Shown: positions 7,131 through 15,852 of the stretch, piece after piece
Layout: every line of letters starts with the position of its first letter
How positions within the stretch are numbered: the first letter of the stretch is position 1
NCBI RefSeq assembly: GCF_900109705.1
Contig: NZ_FOAI01000017.1
Location: 1-64,000 of the forward strand
DNA: 64,000 bases
Reading direction: 5' to 3'
Origin: Roseivivax marinus
Lineage (GTDB): Bacteria; Pseudomonadota; Alphaproteobacteria; Rhodobacterales; Rhodobacteraceae
Notes under the pieces: generated by a model
What the model was told of the DNA's origin: nothing
Databases searched by the model: none
What the model saw: only the letters and a program-made list of their open reading frames with translations
Position numbers and translations under genes: made by a program

Positions 7131-7243
7131 GCCGCCGGAATAGCGCGCACGCGCACAGGCGGCCAGCACCGGGACGCCTTATTTCAGCATTGAAACGCCC
7201 GGTGCGACGGATGACATAGGGGCGACACGCCACGGAGACTGCC

Positions 7244-7822
7244 ATGCCGCCCCGGAACGACGCCGCGCTCGACTTCCTTCTGACCCGCCGCTCGCGCCCG
7301 GCCAAACTGCTGGAAGCGCCGGCGCCGGATGATGACCAGCTGCGCGAGATTCTGACCGCGGCGGCCCGCAGTCCCGATCACGGCAAGCTAGAGCCCTGGC
7401 GCTTCGTCGTGCTGCGCGGCGCAGCGCTGCCGCGTCTCGCCGAGGCGGCCGCGGAACGCGCCGCGGCGCTCGACCTCGACCCCGAGCAAGGCATCAAGGC
7501 GCGCGCGCAGTTCGCCGACAGCCCGCTCTGCGTCGCGGTGGTGGAAGTGCAGCGCGAATCGGCCAAGATCCCGCCGATCGAGCAGACATACTCGGCCGGT
7601 GCCGTATGTCTCGCGTTGCTGAATGCCGCCCTCGCGGCGGGCTGGGGTGCGAACTGGCTGACCGGCTGGGCGGCGCATGACCGCGGCTTCGTGGCCGGCT
7701 ATCTCGGGCTCGAGGCCAACGAGCGGATTGCCGGGTTCATCCACATCGGGACCGAGCGCAGCGCGCCGCCCGACCGCCCGCGCCCCGACATCGACGCCAT
7801 CACCGAGTGGATCGAGGCGTGA
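7244..7822 (+). CDS. Nitroreductase-family flavoprotein
   Basis: 192 residues. The N-terminal RRSRPAKLLEAP and AARSPDHGKLEPWRFVVL are the FMN-phosphate-binding and dimer motifs of the small YdjA-type nitroreductases. GWGANWLTGWAA and the C-terminal FIHIGT also fit. Members reduce nitroaromatics, quinones or unknown physiological substrates using NAD(P)H. The last codon overlaps the GTG start of the following membrane protein gene, so the two are translationally coupled. Confidence 0.88.
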   Translation: MPPRNDAALDFLLTRRSRPAKLLEAPAPDDDQLREILTAAARSPDHGKLEPWRFVVLRGAALPRLAEAAAERAAALDLDPEQGIKARAQFADSPLCVAVVEVQRESAKIPPIEQTYSAGAVCLALLNAALAAGWGANWLTGWAAHDRGFVAGYLGLEANERIAGFIHIGTERSAPPDRPRPDIDAITEWIEA

Positions 7823-8523
7823 TCCTCACGTCCTTCCTGAAGGCGGTCGGTCAGCTCGGTGACGACCGGCGCTTTCGCCGGGTGCTGTGGCTCGGCCTCG
7901 CCCTGACGGTGGCGCTGCTCTTCGTGTTCTACGCCGGGTTCCTGTGGCTGGTCGCGTGGGCCTCGCCCGAGCAGCTGACCCTGCCGCTGGTGGGCGAGGT
8001 GCGCTGGATCGACGACCTGCTCGGCGCCGGGTCGATCCTGCTGATGCTGGTTCTGTCGGTGTTCCTGATGGTGCCGGTGGCCTCGGCGATCACCTCGATG
8101 TTCCTCGAGGAAGTCGCGCAGGCGGTCGAGGACCGGCACTACCCGGCCCTGCCGCCCGCCAAGAAGATCCCGTTCTTCGATCAGGTGCGCGACACGCTCG
8201 GCTTCATGGCCGTCCTGATCGGCGCGAACCTCGCGGCCTTCGTTCTCTACGTGCTGGTCACGCCGCTCGCGCCGCTGATCTTCTGGGCGATGAACGGCTA
8301 CCTTCTCGGACGCGAATATTTCACGCTGGCTGCAATGCGCCGGGTCGGTCGCGAGCAGGCCATCCTCATGCGGCGGCGTCACGGCGCGACGATCTGGATC
8401 GCGGGCACGCTCATGGCGTTGCCGCTATCGGTTCCGCTGGTGAACCTGCTGATCCCGATCCTCGGCGCGGCGACGTTCACCCACCTGTTTCACTCCCTGC
8501 AGGCGCGGGCCCCATCCGGTTGA
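7819..8523 (+). CDS. EI24 domain (CysZ-like) membrane protein
   Basis: About 234 residues with four or more hydrophobic helices (for example VLWLGLALTVALLFVFYAGF and SILLMLVLSVFLMVPVASAI), and the family segment FLEEVAQAVEDRHYP. EI24/CysZ-type proteins form a membrane family that includes sulfate transporters; in Rhodobacterales the substrate is untested. The start is GTG 7819, overlapping the TGA of the nitroreductase gene (GTGA). An in-frame GTG at 7807 is possible but deeper in the upstream gene. Its 3' end overlaps the 3' end of the convergent DUF1467 gene by 47 bases. Confidence 0.8.
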   Translation: MILTSFLKAVGQLGDDRRFRRVLWLGLALTVALLFVFYAGFLWLVAWASPEQLTLPLVGEVRWIDDLLGAGSILLMLVLSVFLMVPVASAITSMFLEEVAQAVEDRHYPALPPAKKIPFFDQVRDTLGFMAVLIGANLAAFVLYVLVTPLAPLIFWAMNGYLLGREYFTLAAMRRVGREQAILMRRRHGATIWIAGTLMALPLSVPLVNLLIPILGAATFTHLFHSLQARAPSG

Positions 8524-8773
8524 ACATGTCGATGTCGCGCACGTCGATGACGCCCGACAGGATGACCCCCGCCACGATCGCCCAGACGACGAAAGTGACG
8601 CCCGTGGTGATCCACGCCTTGCGGCCGAGATTGTGCACCTCGGGTGACGCAGAGTGCGTCCCGTGCACCACCCGGCCCACGTCGCCCTGGGTCTGCAGCC
8701 GGATCGGGATGACGATCAGGAAGATCAGGAACCAGAACACGGCGAAGAGAACGATGGCCGAGGCGATGGACAT
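8477..8773 (-). CDS. DUF1467 family membrane protein
   Basis: 98 residues with two transmembrane helices, SIASAIVLFAVFWFLIFLIV at the N-terminus and TGVTFVVWAIVAGVILSGVI later. Between them is a loop with IPIRLQTQGDVGRVVHGT, the DUF1467 signature. Function unknown. Its start codon shares the last base of the methylmalonyl-CoA epimerase gene region (mce ends at 8773), so the two are coupled, an arrangement common in alphaproteobacteria. Confidence 0.87.
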   Translation of the reverse strand: MSIASAIVLFAVFWFLIFLIVIPIRLQTQGDVGRVVHGTHSASPEVHNLGRKAWITTGVTFVVWAIVAGVILSGVIDVRDIDMFNRMGPAPAGSETGG

Positions 8774-9177
8774 CAGACTTCCTCCAGTTCCACGAGGCAG
8801 CCGTTGAAGTCCTTGGGGTGCAGGAACAGCACCGGTTTGCCGTGCGCGCCGATCTTGGGATCGCCCGAACCCAGCACCCGCGCGCCCTGCTCCTTGAGCC
8901 GGTCGCGCGCGGCGAGGATGTCATCGACCTCGTAGCAGATGTGGTGGATGCCGCCGGCGGGGTTCTTCTCGAGGAAGCCGCGGATCGGGCTCTCGTCACC
9001 GAGCGGGTAGAGGAGCTCGATCTTGGTGTTGGGCAACTCGATGAACACCACGGTGACGCCGTGGTCGGGCTCGTCCTGCGGGGCGCCGACCGAGGCGCCC
9101 AGCGTGTCGCGGTATTGCGCCGCGGCGGCGTCGAGGTCCGGCACCGCGATGGCGACGTGGTTGAGACGGCCGATCAT
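8773..9177 (-). CDS. mce: Methylmalonyl-CoA epimerase
   Basis: 134 residues of the glyoxalase/VOC fold. Metal ligands are visible as His7 (RLNHVAIAV), His in GGIHHICYEVDD and Glu in the C-terminal CLVELEEV. The enzyme converts (S)- to (R)-methylmalonyl-CoA during propionyl-CoA breakdown, linking odd-chain fatty acid, valine and isoleucine catabolism to succinyl-CoA, and also serves the ethylmalonyl-CoA pathway. Length and motifs match the family fully. No mutase or carboxylase genes are nearby. Confidence 0.93.
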   Translation of the reverse strand: MIGRLNHVAIAVPDLDAAAAQYRDTLGASVGAPQDEPDHGVTVVFIELPNTKIELLYPLGDESPIRGFLEKNPAGGIHHICYEVDDILAARDRLKEQGARVLGSGDPKIGAHGKPVLFLHPKDFNGCLVELEEV

Positions 9178-9252
9178 GGCATCCTCCTGTATCTCGGTGC
9201 ACCCGATATGCCCGCCGCCGCGCCGCCCCGCAAGGCGCCCGGCCTGCGGCCA

Positions 9253-9267
9253 TTAACCGCCCGTTAG
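9253..9267. promoter_or_regulatory. Near-consensus CtrA-binding site
   Basis: TTAA at 9253-9256, seven bases, then TTAG at 9264-9267: one mismatch to the CtrA consensus TTAA-N7-TTAA. It lies 58 bases before the start of the CheY-like regulator gene. CtrA controls motility and signalling genes in Rhodobacterales, so the location is plausible, but a 7-of-8 match can arise by chance. Confidence 0.4.
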
Positions 9268-9324
9268 GTGCGCGCGCGCAGACTCCGAGTCGGTTCGGCG
9301 AAGGATCGCACGACGGAGGACAGA

Positions 9325-10023
9325 ATGGACGACCACGACACCGGCTACGGCCTCATGCGCCCCACCGCGGCACGCCCCTTGCTGGGCCTGACCGTCCTCA
9401 TGGTCGAGGACAGCCGCTATGCCTGCGACGTCCTGCGGCTCATGTGCATCCGCTCTGGCGCGCGAATCCGGCGCGCGGACTGCCTGCGCTCGGCGCGCCG
9501 CCACCTCGAGGTCTACCGCCCCTCGGCCGCGCTGATCGACATGGGGCTTCCCGATGGCTCGGGGGCCGAACTGCTGGAGGACATGGCCCGGTCGATGCCC
9601 CGCGTCCCGGTGCTGCTGGGGATGTCCGGCGACGCGTTCGCCGAGCCGGTGGCGCTGGCAGCCGGTGCCGACGGGTTCCTCGCCAAGCCGTTCGCCGGGC
9701 TCTCCGCGTTCCAGTCCGCGATCCTGCGCCACCTGCCGCCGGAATGGCAGCCCGCGGGTGCCCGGATCGTCGACAAAGCCGAAATGCGCGCGGACCCGGT
9801 CGCCTTTCGCGACGACATGGCGCACGCGGCCGCGGTGTTGTCGGGCGCGGGCGACGAGGCCACGACCACATACGTGGCGCGCTTCGTTGCAGGCGTGGCC
9901 CGCAGCGCCGGCGACGATCCCGTCGTCCGCGCCGCCGAGGCGCTGCTCGGAGGTCAGGCCGGCGCGCGGGGCCACCTCTCCGCGCTGCTGTCCGACCGCG
10001 TTCTCGACCGGGAGGCGGTCTGA
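9325..10023 (+). CDS. Response regulator with CheY-like receiver domain and unknown C-terminal region
   Basis: 232 residues. The receiver domain at ~22-135 shows the acidic pair E28/D29 (LMVEDSRY), phospho-acceptor Asp72 (ALIDMGLPDGSG), Ser/Thr-like position S101 and Lys121 (FLAKPFAG). The remaining ~95 residues are helical (AFRDDMAHAAAVLSGAGDEA...) and resemble no DNA-binding output domain I know. It could be an Hpt-like or dimerisation module, although no HxxKG histidine motif is seen. ATG 9325 has GGAGGA 4 bases upstream. No histidine kinase is adjacent, and a near-consensus CtrA site lies upstream. Confidence 0.82.
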   Translation: MDDHDTGYGLMRPTAARPLLGLTVLMVEDSRYACDVLRLMCIRSGARIRRADCLRSARRHLEVYRPSAALIDMGLPDGSGAELLEDMARSMPRVPVLLGMSGDAFAEPVALAAGADGFLAKPFAGLSAFQSAILRHLPPEWQPAGARIVDKAEMRADPVAFRDDMAHAAAVLSGAGDEATTTYVARFVAGVARSAGDDPVVRAAEALLGGQAGARGHLSALLSDRVLDREAV

Positions 10024-10101
10024 CGCGGGGTACGAGAGAGGCCCAGGGACCAGAAGGCGAGGTCGGAGCAACCGCCCGCTCAGCGCTTCCGGGCCACCAC
10101 G

Positions 10102-10154
10102 CTCTTCGCCTTGGCGAAATATCCAGAGAGCGCGAGGGCAGAGCCCTCGCTCCC
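10102..10154 (-). repeat. Extragenic hairpin repeat, copy A
   Basis: Read on the minus strand: GCGAGGGC/GCCCTCGC hairpin with a 3-nt loop (10132-10150), then GGATATTTCGCCAAGGCGAAG. It matches the design of copies at 10950-11004 and 19306-19350 and points opposite to the nearest copy. Confidence 0.6.
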
Positions 10155-10304
10155 ATCCCTGCCGCGTGGCAGCCCCCGTCTATCCGAGGGTATTCGAGGC
10201 AGCGCCCGGCATCCTGCGCCACAGGTTGCCGGAGCGGCGCCGGCAGGTTACGTTCCGCAGACGTTCCCGTGACATCTCCCCGGCAATCACGCAGTATATC
10301 GAGC

Positions 10305-10937
10305 ATGACAGGCGACGCCGCACACGATCTTGCAGACTTTCTCGCCGGCGACCGCTTCGGCTGCGTGATGGCCGATCCGCCGTGGCGGTTCGTCAACCGT
10401 ACCGGAAAGGTCGCGCCTGAGCACAAGCGCCTGGCGCGCTATCCGACCATGACACTCGACGAGATCTGCGCGTTGCCGGTGGCCGATCACCTGGCCGACA
10501 CCGCGCATTGTTACCTCTGGGTGCCGAACGCGCTCTTGCCCGAGGGGCTGGCGGTGCTGAACGCCTGGGGCTTCACGTACAAGTCGAACATCGTCTGGCA
10601 CAAGGTGCGCAAGGACGGCGGCTCGGACGGGCGCGGGGTGGGATTCTACTTCCGCAACGTGACCGAGCTTCTGCTCTTCGGCACCAAGGGCCGGAACGCA
10701 CGTACGTTGCCGCCGGGGCGGCGACAGGTGAACATGGTTGAGACCCGCAAGCGCGAGCATTCGCGCAAGCCCGACGAGCAGTACAAGCTGATCGAGAGTT
10801 GTTCCTGGGGACCTTACCTCGAACTTTTCGGCCGGGGGGTGCGCGAGGGCTGGACGGTCTGGGGCAACCAGGCGGACGCGGACTACAAGCCGTCCTGGAA
10901 GACCTACGCTTACAATTCCGGCGTCGCCGCGGAGTAG
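10305..10937 (+). CDS. MT-A70 family adenine-N6 methyltransferase
   Basis: 210 residues with the catalytic motif DPPW (24-27) in VMADPPWRF, FxxxWVPN-like CYLWVPNALLPEGL, and the SAM-binding end WTVWGNQ. This is the MT-A70/MunI-like class of m6A methyltransferases, found in bacteria mainly as DNA methyltransferases of restriction-modification systems or prophages. The start at 10305 is the first ATG before the conserved domain. The convergent neighbour looks like a BglII/BstYI-type endonuclease, which argues for a DNA rather than RNA substrate. The gene is bracketed by two inverted copies of an extragenic hairpin repeat. Confidence 0.85.
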   Translation: MTGDAAHDLADFLAGDRFGCVMADPPWRFVNRTGKVAPEHKRLARYPTMTLDEICALPVADHLADTAHCYLWVPNALLPEGLAVLNAWGFTYKSNIVWHKVRKDGGSDGRGVGFYFRNVTELLLFGTKGRNARTLPPGRRQVNMVETRKREHSRKPDEQYKLIESCSWGPYLELFGRGVREGWTVWGNQADADYKPSWKTYAYNSGVAAE

Positions 10938-10949
10938 AGACGCCTCCCG

Positions 10950-11004
10950 CGCGGCGAGGGGCCAGCCCCTCTCGCTCCCCGGGATGTTTTCGCCAAGAAG
11001 AAGG
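10950..11004 (+). repeat. Extragenic hairpin repeat, copy B
   Basis: A short GC hairpin (GAGGGG/CCCCTC, 10956-10971), then CCCGGGATGTTTTCGCCAAG at about 10978-10997 and AAGAAGG after it. Same architecture as copy A in the opposite orientation. It sits between the convergent methyltransferase and endonuclease genes, where it could also end transcription. Confidence 0.6.
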
Positions 11005-11006
11005 CT

Positions 11007-11786
11007 TTAACGCGAGAACAGATCCGGAGCGGGCGATGTCGGCGGAGCGACCGCGGTTTCCGTCAGGAGACTTCCCGGCAGCCCGATCAGCAGCAACGGA
11101 CAGGGATTGCCAACACCGCGCGAGACGCGGTCCTCGAGCTTGGCCCAGTGGGTCGTGGCGGGGCCGTATTTCGATTGCACGAAAATGCGCGCGAAGGCTT
11201 CGGCGAAGGGCAAGCCGCGGGCCACTGCGCGCGCCACGGCCTCGCGCTGCGCACGGGTGCGCACGCCGATGTTGAGGCGGTCGAGGTCGGCCTCGGAGGC
11301 CAGTCCCTCGGCGGTCATCCACGCGGTGGTGCGCTCGAGGATGGCGTCCTGCATCGACGAGCCGCGGGTGACGACGATGCCCACCGAGATCGCCGAGAGC
11401 GCGTGCAGCCGCTGGAAGTTCTCGAGGTCGCGATCGAAGAACGGGTCCTTGTTGTTCCACTCGATCTCGCAGGCGAGCGTACCGGCCGCGCCCGCGCGCA
11501 CGTGGTCGACCTCGTGGCTCACCGACTCGCGTTCGATGCCGTCGACCACCGTGCGGACGGAGAAGCCGTGCTTGGCCCAGCCCGCGGCGCTCAGGGTGTG
11601 GCGCAGCCGCTGGGTCTGCGCCGCCTCGCCGCCGCCCCGGCCGACGATCTCGGCCAGGGTGATGCGGTGCTCGGACAGCGCCTCGACCAGTTCGGCGGTC
11701 TCGGCCGGGAAGTCGTGCGCGAGGATGGCGTCCGCATGGTTGCGGGTCAGGACATCGAAGCCCGCGTCCCGCAGCCTTTGCAGCAT
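11007..11786 (-). CDS. BglII/BstYI-family type II restriction endonuclease
   Basis: 259 residues. The core SHEVDHVRAG ... ACEIEWNNKDPFFDRDLENF resembles the BglII/BstYI endonuclease family. Candidate catalytic residues are D94, E107, E109 and K113, consistent with a PD-(D/E)xK-like site, although in BstYI-type enzymes a Gln often replaces the last acidic or basic residue. Such enzymes cut GATC-centred sites, so RGATCY or AGATCT is a reasonable guess for the target. The start ATG at 11786 overlaps the aspS stop (TGATG), so it is translationally coupled to aspS. The convergent MT-A70 gene is its probable protective methyltransferase. Confidence 0.75.
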   Translation of the reverse strand: MLQRLRDAGFDVLTRNHADAILAHDFPAETAELVEALSEHRITLAEIVGRGGGEAAQTQRLRHTLSAAGWAKHGFSVRTVVDGIERESVSHEVDHVRAGAAGTLACEIEWNNKDPFFDRDLENFQRLHALSAISVGIVVTRGSSMQDAILERTTAWMTAEGLASEADLDRLNIGVRTRAQREAVARAVARGLPFAEAFARIFVQSKYGPATTHWAKLEDRVSRGVGNPCPLLLIGLPGSLLTETAVAPPTSPAPDLFSR

Positions 11787-13561
11787 CACTCTTCCGGCAT
11801 GACCCGCAGGCGCAGCTCCATGAGCTGCTCGGGCGCGGGTTCGGAGGGGGCGCCCATCATCAGGTCCTCGGCGCGCTGGTTCATCGGGAACATGATGACC
11901 TCGCGGATATTGTCCTCTTCGGCGAGCAGCATGACGATGCGGTCGATGCCCGCCGCGCAGCCGCCGTGCGGCGGGGCGCCGAAGCGGAACGCGTTGACCA
12001 TGCCGCCGAAACGCTTGCGGACCTCGTCCTCGCCGTAGCCGGCCAGTTCGAAGGCCTTGAACATGATGTCCGGGCGGTGGTTCCGGATCGCGCCCGAGAC
12101 AAGCTCGTAGCCGTTGCAGGCAAGGTCGTACTGGTAGCCCTTCACCTGCAGCGGGTCGCCGTCGAGGGCCTCGATCCCGCCCTGTGGCATCGAGAACGGG
12201 TTGTGGCTGAAGTCGATCTCGCCCGACTCCTCATCGGCCTCGTACATCGGGAAGTCGACGATCCAGGCGAAGGCGAAGCGGTCGGTCTCGGTCAGGCCGA
12301 GCTCCTCGCCGATGGTCACGCGCGCCTTTCCGGCGACGCGCTCGAACGAGGAAGGCTTGCCACCGAGGAAGAAGGCTGCATCGCCCACGCCGAGGCCGAG
12401 CTGCTGGCGGATCGCCTCGGTGCGCTCGGGGCCGATGTTCTTGGCGAGAGGCCCGGCGGCCTCGGTCTCGCCGTCCTTTTCGCGCCAGAAGATGTAGCCC
12501 ATCCCGGGCAGGCCTTCCTTCTGGGCAAAGGCGTTCATCCGGTCGCAGAACTTGCGGCTGCCACCCCCGGGGGCCGGGATCGCGCGGATCTCGGTGCCGT
12601 CCTGCTCGAGCAGCTTGGCGAAGATCGCGAAGCCGGAACCGCGGAAGTGGTCCGAGACCACCTGCATCTTGATCGGGTTGCGCAGGTCCGGCTTGTCGGT
12701 GCCGTACCACAGCGCCGCGTCGGCGTAGGAGATCTGCGGCCACTCGGTATCAACGGTCTTGCCGCCGCCGAATTCCTCGAACACGCCCTGGATCACCGGC
12801 TGGATCGTGTCGAACACGTCCTGTTGCTCGACGAAGCTCATCTCCATGTCGAGCTGGTAGAAATCGGTGGGCGAGCGGTCAGCGCGCGGGTCCTCGTCGC
12901 GGAAGCACGGCGCGATCTGGAAGTACTTGTCGAAGCCCGACACCATGATCAGCTGCTTGAACTGCTGCGGGGCTTGCGGCAGCGCGTAGAACTTGCCGGG
13001 GTGCAGGCGCGAGGGCACGAGGAAGTCGCGCGCGCCCTCGGGGCTGGACGCGGTGATGATCGGCGTCTGGTACTCGCGGAAGCTCTGGTCCCACATGCGC
13101 TGGCGGATACCGCGCACCACGTCCGAGCGCAGCGTCATGTTGCGCTGCATCGCCTCGCGGCGGAGGTCGAGGTAGCGATAGCGCAGGCGCGTCTCCTCGG
13201 GGTATTCCTGGTCGCCGAAGACAATGAGCGGCAGCTCCTCGGCGGCGCCCAGCACCTCGACGTCGCGGATGTAGACCTCGATCTCGCCGGTGGGCAGCTT
13301 GGGGTTTACCAGGCTTTCGCTGCGGGCCTTCACCACGCCGTCGATCTTCACGCACCATTCAGAGCGCAGGCGCTCGACCTGCGAGAAGACCGGGCTGTCG
13401 GGATCGCAGAGCACCTGGGTGATGCCGTAATGGTCGCGCAGGTCGACGAAGAGGACGCCGCCGTGGTCGCGAATGCGGTGCACCCATCCGGCGAGGCGTA
13501 CCTCCTCGCCGACGTTGTCGCGGCGCAGGTCGGCGCAGGTGTGGCTGCGGTAGGCGTGCAT
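11786..13561 (-). CDS. aspS: Aspartyl-tRNA synthetase
   Basis: 591 residues, the normal length of bacterial-type AspRS with the GAD insertion domain. The N-terminal anticodon-binding OB fold begins [18 protein letters not shown]. Class II motif 2 appears as [19 protein letters not shown], and motif 3 as [18 protein letters not shown]. The enzyme charges tRNA-Asp (in many alphaproteobacteria also tRNA-Asn). ATG 13561 matches the family start; an upstream in-frame ATG at 13630 would add an unconserved tail. The gene is followed by, and overlaps, the restriction endonuclease gene. Confidence 0.97.
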   Translation of the reverse strand: MHAYRSHTCADLRRDNVGEEVRLAGWVHRIRDHGGVLFVDLRDHYGITQVLCDPDSPVFSQVERLRSEWCVKIDGVVKARSESLVNPKLPTGEIEVYIRDVEVLGAAEELPLIVFGDQEYPEETRLRYRYLDLRREAMQRNMTLRSDVVRGIRQRMWDQSFREYQTPIITASSPEGARDFLVPSRLHPGKFYALPQAPQQFKQLIMVSGFDKYFQIAPCFRDEDPRADRSPTDFYQLDMEMSFVEQQDVFDTIQPVIQGVFEEFGGGKTVDTEWPQISYADAALWYGTDKPDLRNPIKMQVVSDHFRGSGFAIFAKLLEQDGTEIRAIPAPGGGSRKFCDRMNAFAQKEGLPGMGYIFWREKDGETEAAGPLAKNIGPERTEAIRQQLGLGVGDAAFFLGGKPSSFERVAGKARVTIGEELGLTETDRFAFAWIVDFPMYEADEESGEIDFSHNPFSMPQGGIEALDGDPLQVKGYQYDLACNGYELVSGAIRNHRPDIMFKAFELAGYGEDEVRKRFGGMVNAFRFGAPPHGGCAAGIDRIVMLLAEEDNIREVIMFPMNQRAEDLMMGAPSEPAPEQLMELRLRVMPEE

Positions 13562-13731
13562 GGCGTCCGGCCCCTTGGAAACTGACTGAAATTCAGGCGT
13601 GGATACACATGGGGCGGCTTGGGAAGTCAAGCGCGGGCGTCGGCGATTTGTCGCAGGCGTCCTGTCGACCTAGATTTACATCCGAATCCGGCGGGATCGT
13701 AATTTTCCCTAAACACTTTCAGGGGGCTCTT

Positions 13732-14976
13732 ATGTGGACGAAGGTTCTGGATCGTGTGCTGTCGCGACTCGTCGTCGATGGTGAACTCAAGGTGACGTGG
13801 CCGGATGGCTCGGTCACTCGATATGGCCGTCCCGACCAGTTTTCCGCCGAGGTCACGCTCAAGGACGAGAAGACCGCCCGCGCGCTCTGCCTGACGCCGG
13901 TGATGGCGCTTGGCGAAGGCTACATGGACGGCGCGATCGAGGTCGAGGGCGACAACGTCTACGACTTTCTCGCCATGCTGATCCGCAATCGCGAGAACAG
14001 CGGCGCGATGCCGAGCTGGGCAGTAGGGATGCACCGGTTCCGCAACGCGGCGAAGGGCGTAGTTCAGCGGAACACGCCTCTTTCGGCGCGGCGCAACGTG
14101 GCGCATCACTACGACATCTCGGACGACCTCTACCGGCTCTTTCTCGACGAGGACATGCAGTATTCCTGTGCCTACTTCGCGCGTCCCGACATGACGCTGG
14201 AAGAGGCGCAGCAGGCCAAGAAGGATCACATCGCCCGCAAGCTGCGGATCGAGCCGGGGATGCGCGTCCTCGACATCGGCTGCGGCTGGGGGGGCATGGC
14301 GCTGACGCTGGCGCGCGACTACGGTGCGCACGTCACAGGGGTCACGCTGTCGTCGAACCAGCACGCCACCGCGCAGCGCCGCGCCGCCGAGGCCGGGCTG
14401 TCCGACAAGACCGAGTTCCGGTTGCAGGACTACCGCGACGTGACCGAGACCTTCGATCGCGTGGTGTCTGTGGGAATGCTGGAGCATGTCGGCTCGCCGC
14501 AGTTCCCGGTCTACTTCGACAAGGTGTCGGATGTGCTCGACCCCGACGGGATCGCGCTGATCCACACCATCGGGCTGACCGAGCCTCCGTCGCCGACCTC
14601 GCCGTGGATCGCCAAGTACATCTTCCCCGGCGGTTACGTTCCGGCGCTGTCGGACCTTGCGCCATCGATCGAGAAGGCAGGGCTCTGGACCGCGGACCTC
14701 GAGGTGCTGCGCGGGCATTACGGCCCGACCCTGCACCACTGGCGCGACCGCTTCGAGGCGCAGGTCGACCGCGTGCGCGAGATGTACGACGAGCGCTTCG
14801 TGCGGATGTTCCGCTTCTACCTCGCGGCCTGCGAAGCCGCGTTCGAGGAGCAGCATCAGGGCGTGTTCCAGTTCCAGCTGTCGCGGAAGCAGTACGCCGT
14901 GCCGACGACGCGCGACTACCTTTATGCAGAGCCGCGCAAGGCACAGGGCGAAGGCTGGGCGCACGCCGCGCAGTAG
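13732..14976 (+). CDS. cfa: Cyclopropane-fatty-acyl-phospholipid synthase family methyltransferase
   Basis: 414 residues. The SAM-binding motif VLDIGCGWGGMALTLA begins at residue 179, and the family-defining HHYDIS (125-130) and MQYSCAYF precede it. The later GMLEHVG and IFPGGYVP are also typical. The enzyme transfers a methylene group from SAM to the double bond of membrane phospholipid acyl chains, a late-growth and acid-stress adaptation. ATG 13732 follows AGGGGG. It is a single gene, divergent from aspS. Confidence 0.93.
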   Translation: MWTKVLDRVLSRLVVDGELKVTWPDGSVTRYGRPDQFSAEVTLKDEKTARALCLTPVMALGEGYMDGAIEVEGDNVYDFLAMLIRNRENSGAMPSWAVGMHRFRNAAKGVVQRNTPLSARRNVAHHYDISDDLYRLFLDEDMQYSCAYFARPDMTLEEAQQAKKDHIARKLRIEPGMRVLDIGCGWGGMALTLARDYGAHVTGVTLSSNQHATAQRRAAEAGLSDKTEFRLQDYRDVTETFDRVVSVGMLEHVGSPQFPVYFDKVSDVLDPDGIALIHTIGLTEPPSPTSPWIAKYIFPGGYVPALSDLAPSIEKAGLWTADLEVLRGHYGPTLHHWRDRFEAQVDRVREMYDERFVRMFRFYLAACEAAFEEQHQGVFQFQLSRKQYAVPTTRDYLYAEPRKAQGEGWAHAAQ

Positions 14977-15022
14977 GACCGGGCATGGCGCCGCCCGGTG
15001 TCGCCTCGGCGCGCCGGGCCGT

Positions 15023-15658
15023 TCAGCGGGGGTGCGCCTCGGGCGTGGCGCCCCCGACCGTGAGGCGGAAGGCACAGCATCCGCCGCCGGCGCCGCGGCA
15101 TTCGGTTTCCACGCAGGCGAAATCGCGGTGCACCAGGCGCTGGAACATGTGCTCGAACAGGGCGCGGTGAAAATGGCACGACGGCGCGGCACCGGTCTCG
15201 GGCCGTGCCAGCGGATTGTCGAATATCACGAAGCTGCCGGCCGTCTGGACCGAGAAGATGCCCGATCCCGCGAAGGCGCGGGAGTTCTGCCGGACCGAGC
15301 GCGCCAGTAGCCACGCCGCCATTGACCACGGCATGTTCGCCAGCAAGAGCCGAGCGCGCGCGGTCACACGCTGCATCACGATCATTTCGGCGGTGACCCG
15401 ACCGGCGCGGTCAAGGAGGTCCGGCGCCACCTCGGGCCACGAGGTGTAGACCGCGTCGAACAGCCGGACGACCCGGGCTTCGGGCACCGAATCCTCTGGC
15501 CCGGGCAGGCGGCCCATCCCCGCGTCGGCAAAGACATCGTCGCAGATGCGCTGCCCGAATGTCTCGGCGAGGATGGCGTGCAGGGGGACGACCACGGCGG
15601 CGCTCATCATCCCCTCGGGATGCGTCGTCCAGAACAGGCCGGCCGATGTCGAACTCAT
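15023..15658 (-). CDS. bchJ: BchJ-like protein (bacteriochlorophyll 4-vinyl reductase family, V4R domain)
   Basis: 211 residues with the pattern of BchJ from purple bacteria: a helical N-terminal half, the central AFAGSGIFSVQ, and FDNPLA. The C-terminal V4R domain reads CHFHRALFEHMFQRLVH ... ETECRGAGGGCCAFRL, with the conserved Cys-rich end. BchJ was linked to divinyl-chlorophyllide reduction; it is now seen as an accessory or substrate-carrier protein rather than the reductase. It is alone between cfa and carB, with no other photosynthesis gene in the window. Other V4R proteins remain a possibility, but the FAGSG and NPL blocks favour BchJ. Confidence 0.65.
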   Translation of the reverse strand: MSSTSAGLFWTTHPEGMMSAAVVVPLHAILAETFGQRICDDVFADAGMGRLPGPEDSVPEARVVRLFDAVYTSWPEVAPDLLDRAGRVTAEMIVMQRVTARARLLLANMPWSMAAWLLARSVRQNSRAFAGSGIFSVQTAGSFVIFDNPLARPETGAAPSCHFHRALFEHMFQRLVHRDFACVETECRGAGGGCCAFRLTVGGATPEAHPR

Positions 15659-15852
15659 GCGATGTGCTATCCCCGTCCCGGCATCGAAAGGCCCGGTTCG
15701 GGCCGCCCGCGCCTGCGGCGTGCCGGGGCACCGCCTGCGCGTTCGTCCTGCCGGAGGATAGTGGCCGCCGACGGACTGTCAGGCGAATAATGGTTTAAGG
15801 CTGTCAATAAATCCTGACACGGCGCCGAAGGCAGCAGGATCGCGGCGGTGCG

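Noticed and set aside
11966-13585. 539-codon open frame opposite aspS
   Set aside because: It is a mirror of the aspS codon bias; the product is Val/Ala/Leu/Gln-rich without motifs, and aspS is certain.
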